Of a stretch of DNA of 64,000 bases, positions 38,118-48,217 are shown piece after piece. Numbering within the stretch: the first letter of the stretch is position 1; the number at the start of each line of letters is the position of its first letter. The position numbers and the translations under genes are program-made. The notes below the pieces were generated by a model that worked only from the letters and a program-made list of their open reading frames with translations, was not told where the DNA came from and did not search any database. The stretch spans positions 728,097 to 792,096 of the forward strand of contig QANU01073111.1 in the NCBI GenBank assembly GCA_003254905.1, given 5' to 3'. Source of the DNA: Nissolia schottii (taxonomy: Eukaryota > Streptophyta > Magnoliopsida > Fabales > Fabaceae).

Positions 38118-38393
38118 TCAACTTTTGACCTTTATCTTTCCCACACTCAAAACAAATTGAGTTCAACGTGTGTTCTTTTTCATCTTGTTATATAGTTTCT
38201 GCTTATTCATCTTCAATTGACGAAGGATAGAACGTATCAAACAAAAATGTATTCGTTCAATTATTAACATATTTATATTTAGAAAGACGGCGTAAAATTT
38301 GGATTCAAAGTTTCTTACACAAGATAACATGACAATAAAAGTGATCCTTAGTGTGAGGTTCGACATACGAGTTTAGCCTCTATATCCTTGATG
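38118..38393. repeat. Duplicated flank block A, copy 2
   Basis: Partner of 35141-35430. It lies directly downstream of the block C copy that follows peptide gene 1, so the repeated unit includes sequence both upstream and downstream of the gene. Confidence 0.85.
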
Positions 38394-39960
38394 CTCAAAA
38401 TCACGGGCATGAAATAAAAATGACTCGACTACTACTAGTGTTACAAAGTTAAACGATCAAAAATATAAATTATTTGTGGCTTAAATAAGTTAGTTTTGGA
38501 CCGTCAACAAAATTGAGTCTCGGTTTAAACTCTTAAATATTATTTTTTTTGGGTTTTTATCTAAACATGTAAAAAATGTTTCTAATGTTTCTCCGCGCCT
38601 AGTTTCAACCTATGATTATAGGTGAATTGATTAAAACATTAAGAGACAAAAACAAACATAACTTCCTTTCCAAAGACTAAAATAACCTAAGATATTAAAA
38701 GACAAAATATAACCTCAACGCGTAATAATATAATAAAATAAAAACACGAGATTGATGTAGAAGTGAGGGATTTGATTCAAATTTCATGTAATTTTTAAAG
38801 TAAAAAGAATGCATTTTTATTTTACTCATATGTATCTACGTACGTACATAAATCCAATAAAAAATAAATAAATTAAGAATAAATATTTAAAATAGTTTTT
38901 GACATTTTTAACTTGACGTTAATTTGGTATTGATAAAATATTTGACATCAATTTTGGTCCTATTGATATCAACATTAAATTTCTTTAAGTGCGTTACATC
39001 TTAATCCAGACATCAAATTTAAATATTAAAAAAGTTAAAAATAAAATTAAAAGGAAGAAAGAAAAAAAAAAACTTCTAGCTCTAAATTACCCCCTCCCTC
39101 TATGCCTTCTTTTCCATCCCCCAGTAACCAGAACCTCACTGTCAGCGGCGGCCTGCCTCTCACACAAATCGCGCTCGCTGGCTCCCCTCCCACACCAAGC
39201 GTCTCGAGCCGTTTAAAGGCAACGCATCCTCTCTCCTGCTCCCTCCTTCCACCATTTCTCAATCTCCCACTGCAGTTAGTTCACAAGAACGACATATATA
39301 GCAGCCTCGAAACAACATGGATTGTTGTGTTTTGGTTCAGCCGCAATCGAATTCCCGCAGCATAATTTCAAGGAAGCCGATGCAAGATAGGAGGGGGAAT
39401 GGGAGGAGGAGGGCCAAGATCAGAAATAAAGAAAAAATTTGAGGAAGGTGAATTTTCAGGATTTTAAAGCTGAGGGATCAGAAACAGTGATATGGGATAT
39501 GATGATATGGTGTGGGTTTCAATCAATCGATGACGTGCTTCGAGATTTGTGAGGTTTTTTTTTTTTTTTTAATCGGGTATGGTAAGATTCAAATAGATGT
39601 GGTGCTGGGTTTCCATGATTGTCACATTGTGGAAACTGCAAAGATATATATTGTTTTTGTGGAGATGCTTGGGTGTGGGAGGGGGCAGTGAGTGCCATAT
39701 GCAGGTTTGGGAGCAGAGTCGCTGCTGTCGTCGACCGTTCTAGTTAGAGGGAGATGAGGAAGAAAGCACAAAGGGAGAGTGGACTTTTGAGTATCAATTG
39801 ATTTTTTATTTTATTTTTAACTCCGTTATACCTCTGTTATCCATACGTCCTTAACAGATAAATGTACCCATCAATTAATTTTTGTATTTTTAAATTTTAA
39901 AAGTAAGTTCAACCAGCCACCTGCTTGCAAAAAGGGAGGTGTTGCTGCTCCATTTTTCAC
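38394..39960. other. Spacer with an unassigned GC-richer island
   Basis: 38394-39050 is AT-rich. 39080-39420 is GC-richer with short frames on both strands (Ser/Pro/Leu-rich) and no convincing start, splice sites or family match; it could be a leader or pseudogene fragment. Nothing else was recognised. Confidence 0.4.
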
Positions 39961-40200
39961 CATAAAAACACACTTCTTTGATAATCGCAAGATCATTTTT
40001 ATGCCAAGCATTAGCTAAAATGAAATTGAGAGAATGAGAAATGTTTTACAAACTACAAGCAGTACAGGCCTATATATAGGTTCCTGATAACCACTAACCA
40101 TTAGTTAATCAGCTAAACTATTAGTTAATCTTAACTAACTATTACAATTATTAATCACAATTACAATCATCAACTTTATCATCTATATATTCTAACAGAA
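39960..40200 (-). repeat. Possible copia LTR fragment
   Basis: Read on the minus strand it starts TGTTAGAATATATAGATGAT at 40198, contains a TATA-like CTATATATAGGCCTG and continues through a TTTCTCATTCTCTC text, in the manner of copia LTRs. The other border and a target duplication were not found. Confidence 0.4.
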
Positions 40201-40980
40201 CACTAGAAACATGATAAAGAATGACAAGATTTTACAAGTTATAGTGTTCAAATAGGTATTCAATCATGCGCCTGAGATATCATAGAAATCAATTCAAACG
40301 ATGGAAAGAATAATGTTCAGTCATTTGATAAAATCTCGAATGAACAACGCAAACATTTGCACCTTATTCGGTGTAAATTTTACTAAGGTTAAAACATTTG
40401 ATTCGATCGTATATCAAGGTATAAAAATAACTAGGCTGAATAATGATAGGAGTTTCATCGAGTAACATGACAAGTCATCGAATGAGAGAAGTATGTTGTC
40501 TTTGATAAAGGTACTAAACTAATCAAGTTCGAACGTGAATGTTCGATTAATTGACAAACCCAAATGACTTGACGCATGATAATCAGTTCACAATTATAAC
40601 CGTTTGTTATTATGAATGATAAGATCGAATTAAACCATTTGACATACATATTAGTTGTGTTTCTCGATTAGAACTAGTTCGATATCCATGGGTGATGTAG
40701 ATAACAAGTGTAGTCACTATTTGGTTGAAAGTATTGGTTTTGAATCAAATACTAATTTGTTGAGGATATGAATCAAATGTTCAGTATGTAAGAGTATAGG
40801 GGCAAAAGAGATAACCACTTTTAAAGTCCACTACTACTTAACAAAACTTTTTATATTTATTTTTTGTGAATAAGTCAAGCTGCTAGTGAATAAGGGTCTG
40901 GCTAAAAGAAAAAAGAGGTACGCCCGGCAATTTATAACGTGTTTTATTTTTAAGTAATATACCTGTTCAGGTATGTATCT
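40201..40980. other. AT-rich spacer inside the peptide array
   Basis: No gene recognised. It may be the body of an unidentified insertion, because it interrupts the duplicated blocks. Confidence 0.4.
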
Positions 40981-42739
40981 TTGTGAATAAATTACAATCT
41001 AATGGTCATTGTTGTTAATAGCAAAGTCCAATAAATATTTCAGAGAACAAGAAAACTTGACGATCAGATTTATTTTTGAAGTAATTGATACACGTAAGAC
41101 CGCAATTAATTATATTTGATGAAGAGATGAAAAGAAAATATATAACACCCGAGAAATAAATTGGGCAATGGAAAACAATTCTCGAAGATTCTTACCATTT
41201 TTAAGTTCTTAAGTTGAGTTCACAAATTTAGAAGATCAAATCTAAAATTTATTTGTATTATTTTATAAGATATCTTTATGTTCTAGAGTAGTTCAAAAGA
41301 GAAACGAAGTTACCTGAACGCAATAAATGGATGGGGAGGCGCTTGAAGGAGACTCTAAAGCTGTGTTTTTAGTACGAGTGGGAGGTGACGGGGTGTACTT
41401 ATAAAGACGCTTTGATACTCAATTAAACAAAAGGATTATGTAAGTATTATAGGTTCAAAAAAGGTAATACTTGATAACCTTAAGTTAGTGTGCTTTTATA
41501 GTTAAGTTAAGTCGACTCGTTTGAGATAGATCGTGTAGAATTTGAATAGTTGTTCCACGTATCTCGAAGGTTAGCTACCTTGTTTATCTTGGATTTGTTT
41601 GCACAACCTTTAAGTACATCCAGGAGGGTGTGATGCCATTGACTTGGCTGAGTTGGGCTACGTTTGGTCCAGGACCTTGGGTCTGGTGAGAGCTTATCTG
41701 CTTCGACCTTCTTACTTCTTAACCTCCTTCTGGCCTCTAGGTTTTGGGCTGGTAGCTCTAGCCCAACGCATGACATGCCTTGAGGTGTGGGAACTTGGCC
41801 CCTAACCATGAACTTGACTTGTCTACCTAAGCTCCTAGCCCTTAGCTTTTGGACCTTAGCTCTTGGTCCCTCTTGAGCCTCAAGTGTTAGTTGGGGAATG
41901 AGGTTCAGTTTTTACTTATGGTGGACTTAGCTCTTTACTCGTAACACTTTAAAAAATACATAAACAAGTATTTCTTATTTATTGATTCGAGAGAAAATCT
42001 ATAGAATTTCCTCTACACATTTGGCTCTTAAAAAAAATATTTCATAAATAAATAGAAAAAATGCTTTTTAAGGGAAAAAAAATTAAAAAGTAACAGATTA
42101 AATTTTTTTTATTTTTATGACATTATTTTCTCATATATATTCCCCACCCATAGTCCGATTAAATCAAGACGGCATGCGAATTGCCCGTACGATTTCGCCA
42201 CCGCCTCTGCTTCCCTAATTTTCTTCTCTTAATTTTCACTATAAAAAATCTCTCTCTCACAAAAGGTAACTCCCGCCCCACCCACACAAAATCTTCCCTA
42301 CTTTCTCTCATCAATTCCTCTCTCTCTCTCTTTCTTTACTACAAACAAACAAAGCCATCTCATCACTCTCACAGCTTGAATCACTCTGTAATTTGTAATG
42401 GCAAACCACCACGTTGCAGCGGTGCTTCTAGCCATGCTTCTGATATCATCATCATCATCTGCAAGGATCTTGCGCGGTTCCAGCCTTGCAGCGCCGTCGA
42501 CCAAGCCGCCCGCTTTGAACCTCGTGCTTCCCAGTGATCCACCACCGGTGGGACAGCACGAGAAGGAGGACCCGTCAGGACACGTGTCACCGTGTGACCA
42601 CCACGCGGGGGTCGTCACCGGAAAGCTGCCGTTGCGGGGAACGAGAGTGGCGGGGTGGCTGACACTGAACATGCTTTCAAAGGGGACAGTCCCACCATCA
42701 GCACCCAGCAACGGAGTCAACATCCTCCCCCCCAGTTAA
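40981..42739 (+). repeat. Tandem duplication block B, copy 2 (with peptide gene 2)
   Basis: Direct partner of 36191-37785. The upstream non-coding portion (40981-42397) still aligns by eye over most of its length with 36191-37524, with small indels. Confidence 0.9.
42398..42739 (+). CDS. IDA-like secreted peptide precursor, array copy 2
   Basis: A single exon of 113 aa. The signal peptide (MANHHVAAVLLAMLLISS) is nearly identical to copy 1. The variable part is 27 residues longer than in copy 1, with added segments around LRGSSLAAPSTKPP and PPPVGQHEKEDPSGH. The C-terminal portion KLPLRGTRVAGWL and then LSKGTVPPSAPSNGVN with a six-residue tail is conserved. LPKG has become LSKG, and the last residue is Ser instead of Asn. 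The TATA-like element is at 42240-42247, 150 bases upstream. Strong identity at both ends and length change in the middle is the usual pattern for a preprohormone. Confidence 0.8.
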   Translation: MANHHVAAVLLAMLLISSSSSARILRGSSLAAPSTKPPALNLVLPSDPPPVGQHEKEDPSGHVSPCDHHAGVVTGKLPLRGTRVAGWLTLNMLSKGTVPPSAPSNGVNILPPS

Positions 42740-44337
42740 TACTTAACACATGCTCCTCTGTTTCATAGTATTTGTCATAATCACATACTTAAATTGATGT
42801 ATATGATTAGTTAATTTATCAATGTACTAATTTTATTTCTGACGTATATTGTGAAATGGAAGGAATATAGTACATGCATGCCTCAGCTGCTCCAGCTGCA
42901 AGCCATTCTTCCATAATTCCCATGGCCTTCTCCTTAATTCTTCGTATTTTATTTTACTTTATTTTTTGGGTAGTGTTGATTTACTTCTTCTTTTCTTATT
43001 TCTTAGTTTTGTAATGTAAATATATACTTTGTTTAAGCAATTAAGAATGGTGTAATGATGAAGAGTTTATCATTAAAATTTCAGTGTTACCAATTAAAAA
43101 AAAAAGTTGTGACTTTTTTCTTTTATTGTTAATACATGCAACAGGGTATTCTTCAGGTTTTGCTTCGGTTTTGTGGTTTTTAGAATTCAGAATACAAAAA
43201 TCATAATCTCCATTGTTGTTTGGATATTAACTTCTATCTTCAATGTGACTTGAGGATACATGTATTAATTAATGAGAAGCCTATAGTTGTGCACAATTCA
43301 CTGAGTTGTCGAAAGCGCGGACTGTGTACACAGTATTTTTTCGAGCAGATCCTCTTAATTTCCCTTCTCACATGACACTCAAGTGCCTAATAACCGTCTA
43401 TAAAAATTAAAACACATCAACAGCCAAAAATAAAGAACAATGTTTGCATCATAAAGAAACCTTTCCCTCATTTCTTTCCTCTTCCTCTCTCATCTCTACT
43501 CCAATCCATCATCCAAAAACCCATCATTGCAAACGCTAGCAACCACCTCTACTGTGCGTCGCTGTCGCTCTTGACGACATGCTCGTGGCGTCGTTGCTTA
43601 TTCTCACGGCGTGGACTTCTAGACCTCCAATCTAGCAATCGGTGATGTTCTTACCAATTACCAACTAAGCCATAAAATATTCATATCCATTTAGAAAATA
43701 ATCATTGTTTACGAAGTATTTCACTGATTAAGTTTTTACTATTGACATGTATTCTTCTAAAACTTAGTCTCCTCCTCAAATTGAAATTCAGAGAAACAAA
43801 GTTGTCGTTCTTCTATTTGTTTTAATTGACTAAAAAGTCAGCTAAATAATTGTTATTTAATTTATCCGATTCATAACTTCTTATTTTGATTCGACTTTAT
43901 CTCCACTCACGACTTACTCACCACCTAAAATAATGTCAAATAGCGAGTTATGAGTTAGATGAGAGTTAAGTCATGGGTCAAATGAATCTATTATGTTCGC
44001 ATGACATTACTAATATGACAATACTCTATTAATTACGTTAACAATTAATATTGTCAAAATTAAAACCATAATATCTTAATAAAAATAAGTACTAAAATTA
44101 GATAATTTCTAATATGTTTACATGAATACTAAAAGTAAAATAAAATAAAATTTGAGGGTGTAAATCAAATCTAAAAGATTTGAGCCAAAATCTAAACCTT
44201 TATTCGTATTGATCCATTATTATGAGATTGTTTTCCCATCCACTCCTATAAAACAAAACGCCCCCACCCCACAAAATCTTGCTTACTTTCTGTCATCAAT
44301 TAAGCTCTCTTTCAATCACTTATCGCTGGATATAGCA
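42740..44337. other. Spacer between peptide genes 2 and 3
   Basis: Contains the 3' block C copy 2 at about 43212-43325 and otherwise AT-rich DNA. The promoter of gene 3 has a TATA-like TATAAAA at 44247-44253. No other gene was seen. Confidence 0.6.
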
Positions 44338-44586
44338 ATGGCTAACCCGCACTCAAACCACCACCACCTTGCAGTGCTCATCATGTTTCTGCTTCTGATA
44401 TCATCATCATCAACATCATCTGCTCGGATCTTGCTGGATCCCAGTGACCACCCAGCCGGACACGTCATGTATCCACGTGACCGTCACGTGGGGGTGACCA
44501 GCATAGAACTGCCGTTGCGGGGGATGGTACTCAACAGGCTTCCGAAGAGGTGGGTGCCGCCATCAACAGCCTCAACAATTAATTAA
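44338..44586 (+). CDS. Divergent IDA-like precursor, array copy 3
   Basis: A single exon of 82 aa, start ATG at 44338. The signal peptide has an added His-rich start (MANPHSNHHHLAVLIMFLLL, then ISSSS), and the SARIL junction is kept. The middle (DPSDHPAGHV, then RDRHVGV) is clearly related to copy 2 (DPSGHV, DHHAGV). The region ELPLRGMVLN is conserved. The hormone core is altered: LPKRWVPPSTASTIN instead of LPKGTVPPSAPSNGIN, and the C-terminal tail is missing. The frame is intact, so it is either a new ligand variant or an early pseudogene. A weak in-frame start upstream is unlikely, because the signal peptide begins here. Confidence 0.7.
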   Translation: MANPHSNHHHLAVLIMFLLLISSSSTSSARILLDPSDHPAGHVMYPRDRHVGVTSIELPLRGMVLNRLPKRWVPPSTASTIN

Positions 44587-46605
44587 TTTTTAATTTTTCC
44601 CGGGTCTTGGTCTTGATTTCTTCTTCTTATGCTGCTCTTTCTTATTTCTTACTAATTTTGTAATGTAAATACTTTATATCATCTTGTTGCTTCTTCCTTT
44701 TTTTGATGCTACTAATATTGTAAACTTTAATGTAACTGGATGCGTTAAGGATTCATGCATTAATTGACAAGCCTATAGTTTTGCACAGTTCAATCCGAGC
44801 TGTCCATCCAAACCAGTAAGGCCACGTATTTATCAGTTTTACTATGGTAGTGGAGTTTACAATGGACTCAAAATTGGGAACATTTATTTTATTTGATTTT
44901 TTTTTCTTTTCTATGTAACCTCTTAATATCAGAAATTTGATTAATTCAGTTTGACATGTAAGATTTTGTTATAAGGGTAGGAATTTATTAAGTCTCACAT
45001 TGTTTATTATAGATAGGGCTTAAATAAATTTTATAAGTCCAATATAACACTAATGCAATAATCTAATTTGGAATTGGAGTTTATCCTAGGTCTATTCCGG
45101 TATAAGACATATTAAGTTGCTTAGAGATACGACTTTTTTATTCTTATGGCTCAAATTTAAAACCATTGATTTGATATAGGGTTGAATTGATTAGATACAA
45201 ATAATATGTGATTTGGTTTATAAATCAATTATTATGATTGTAATAAATTAGATTGTGTTTCCATCGATTATTGATTTGATTTGGTTCAATTTAAATTTGA
45301 TTCAAAATTTTAAAACAAATTTAATTAAAAATCAAATCAATTATAATATTTTGATATTTTAAATACAGTTTGTGAAATTAGTGCAGAAAAAAGGACGTAA
45401 AATTATAAATAGTGAGCAAGAAAGTTAATTGATTTAACTCATTTAACAATATTTGATTAAATGACCGTGATAAAAAAACTATTTTCTTATTATGTTTTCC
45501 TTTTTCAAGCCAACCTTTGTGTCGTGATTTTCAAGCGGACTGAACCTGAATTGATCATCTGTTTAGTTGTAGAGTCATAAAAGCCCATGGATTCTTTTTG
45601 CGGGTGGCATACTTGAAGCCCATAGATGATGAGCTGAATATACTGCGGTAGTCCATTTAAGCGTTGACCAAAAATATTTGACCACTTTATCGGTGAAAAG
45701 TAAAAAATGGTTTATGTTTTATTATTTAAAAGTAAAATTGTTTATTTTTCGTTTAAATACATTCAAATTTATTTAGAGGATCCAAACTCAAACCTATTAA
45801 TATCGAAATAGATTCGAGATGACTCTCCATTGACTGGAATCTTTGATCTTTTGCTCTTCCTAGTAAAAGTTGACAATATCTCAAATAATTTTCACATAGG
45901 ACAACAATATTTTGAGTACTCCCCCTTTGTGCTGTGCAATCCTTTTGCCCCCGCTCTGTGCATTGCTGAACAAAATGTTTGTCTTTTAAAACGGATGCAT
46001 TGTCCTCATGCTTCTCCTTACATTGCCACTGACATTCATATTTGAAACTTTTTTTATAATTTTGTAGTTACCTAGCTACTTTCCTATATTATTTCTCCAT
46101 TTTGTCTATAATAATTTTCTTCTTTTTATTTTTAACATATTCTTTGCATACACTATTCATTTAATAAGATAAATTGTTTATACCTTTTTCTTTTGTAAAT
46201 ATAAATTGTTTATATTGATTTATATACCAAATTAATATAAACCATGAAGACATGAAACCTTACCAAATGTTCAGTTCTAATTTAATTATTTCAATGACTA
46301 GAAATAACGTTTGGACAATCGTGTACGCACAAGACAGAATTCTGTTAAAATATGGCTAATTCCATCAAAGGCTTAGGAAAGTGGATAAGTTAATTATTAT
46401 TTTTCTGGTTTTGAACTATGCAAGTCTATTGTGGGTCCTGTCAAATGAAGAGAAGCGTCTAGAAACCAAAGATTATGTAGAGATGGATGAAGTGTACACC
46501 TCTATCCACTGCTCAATTAATAAAAACAAATGGAAACATTAAATAACTCATAAACAAGCAAAGTCACCATAAGAAAAACAAGTTAAGCCACCGACGGAAT
46601 TAGGG
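44587..46605. other. Spacer right of the peptide array
   Basis: 44722-44815 is block C copy 3. The rest is AT-rich without protein-like frames, apart from a short frame near 45830-46045 that I consider chance. Confidence 0.55.
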
Positions 46606-47161
46606 GAGGATTTTACTATTATACCTTTGTTATACAAATTATTTATTAAAATACTTCTGTTTTGAAATATATTACAGGACTACTACAGTTTTGACTGACA
46701 TGACATGGGTGGCAGGTCGGCGATGCCACGTCAGATTTGCCAACAAGGCTGACGAATCTAGGCAAAATTCACAAACAAGGCTGACGAATCTTACACGAAT
46801 TCGACAATTGACTTGGCGAATGTAACACAAATTCTCTGATTGGTTTGGCGAATGTTAGGCAAATTATTCCTTGCTTTGTTAAAATAAATTCTACAATTTT
46901 AATTCCAATTTTCTTTTAACCACATTTACCAGCGGGTTAGCCAAATCTTTGTGCAATTCGCCAAACCGATTGACGAATTTGCCCAAGCCAATTGCCAAAT
47001 ATGTGTAAGATTCACTGACCTTGTAGGCGAATCTAACGTGGCATCGCCGCACTAACACCCATGCCATGGTAACCAAAATCGTGATAGTCCTATAATATGT
47101 TTTAAAATAGAAGTATTTTGATAAATAATTTGTATACCAGGAATATAATAGTAAAATCCTC
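46606..47161. mobile_element. Mutator-like MITE with 9-bp target duplication
   Basis: Perfect outer ends GAGGATTTTACTATTATA occur at 46606-46623 and inverted at 47144-47161. Similarity extends about 150 bases inward on each arm, through ACAAATTATTTAT, AAAATACTTCT, a GGACTA, CATGGGTG and CGGCGATGCCACGT. The element is flanked by the exact 9-bp direct repeat GAATTAGGG at 46597-46605 and 47162-47170. Long inverted arms plus a 9-bp duplication are the Mutator/MULE signature. The 556-bp element has no transposase. The interior repeats GACGAATCT and TTGGCGAATGT phrases several times. Confidence 0.92.
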
Positions 47162-47957
47162 GAATTAGGGATGTGGCCAAAATCACATCATAATAATGTA
47201 AACTAATCCTATTCGATGGTACAATCTCATAAAAACAGATGATGTTGGACTAAGATTTTGCATTTCACAACTAGGGTTGATTGGATTCAATACCCAAAAA
47301 GCATCATTAAATAGATATAAACTATGAGGGAAAATAGCAACACTGACACGTACACAAATATACAAATGGATCAAAGGGAATATTACACGCGAGATTCTCG
47401 TCTTCTATAAGCACATGATCAACTGACGATACATTTATTTCTTTAAATACCACTATTTTTCTTTAAAAGTCGTTCTAATGGTAAGTCTCTTAAAAATCAT
47501 GACACAAGTTCAAGTCCCCAAAAGCGCAATTATCCAGAGTGAGAGTAAGATTTAATTATGTAATGTTATAATTATAAGAGCAGTAATTTTCACAATTTAA
47601 TTTATCCAAACAAAATAAGAATAATCGTATAATGTAAAAATTATAAAATAAAAATGGAACATAAGATTTTATAAAAATAAATAAAAATATGAAATAAAAT
47701 TTTTATTTAAAACTTTTGAACAGGTGTACTTAAACTCAATAAAAGAAGAAGATAATAACGATGATTTGCTAAAGCTGGTAACACATGTTGAACTTTCAAA
47801 TACATGTCTTCAATCCCCTGTTTCTCTGTTCCTACTGCTACTACAACCTCTCTTACCGTGATGTTTGCGATTTGTCTCAAGTGACAGTGTTCTCGTGCCC
47901 CACTCCTCATTTATATGCTCTTTCACCCTTCCAATTAACAGAGTATTAGGCACACTC
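47162..47957. promoter_or_regulatory. Upstream region of the alpha-galactosidase gene
   Basis: AT-rich to about 47700, then more balanced near the start codon. It probably contains promoter and leader. No clear TATA box was identified. Confidence 0.4.
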
Positions 47958-48186
47958 ATGGCGAAGCAGAAACAGAGCAACCCTTCTTTTTTGGTGCACT
48001 TGGCGATTCTAATCCTATTCCACTGTACATCCTCTGTTTCGGTTTCAGGGAGAGTCGTTCCTCTGTTGCAGAGCTACGAGAAATCATCTATTTTCAGATC
48101 GAATTTTCACTCAATTTACGATACTTCGAAGTATGGAGTGTTCCAACTCAGTAATGGGTTGGCTCTAACGCCTCAAATGGGGTTCG

Positions 48187-48217
<31 letters not shown>

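Noticed and set aside
38989-39365. Ser/Pro-rich frames in the GC island
   Set aside because: Similar frames exist on both strands, and there is no recognisable domain, splice structure or signal peptide.
45830-46045. 71-aa plus-strand frame with several Cys
   Set aside because: No signal peptide or motif, isolated in AT-rich spacer, likely chance.
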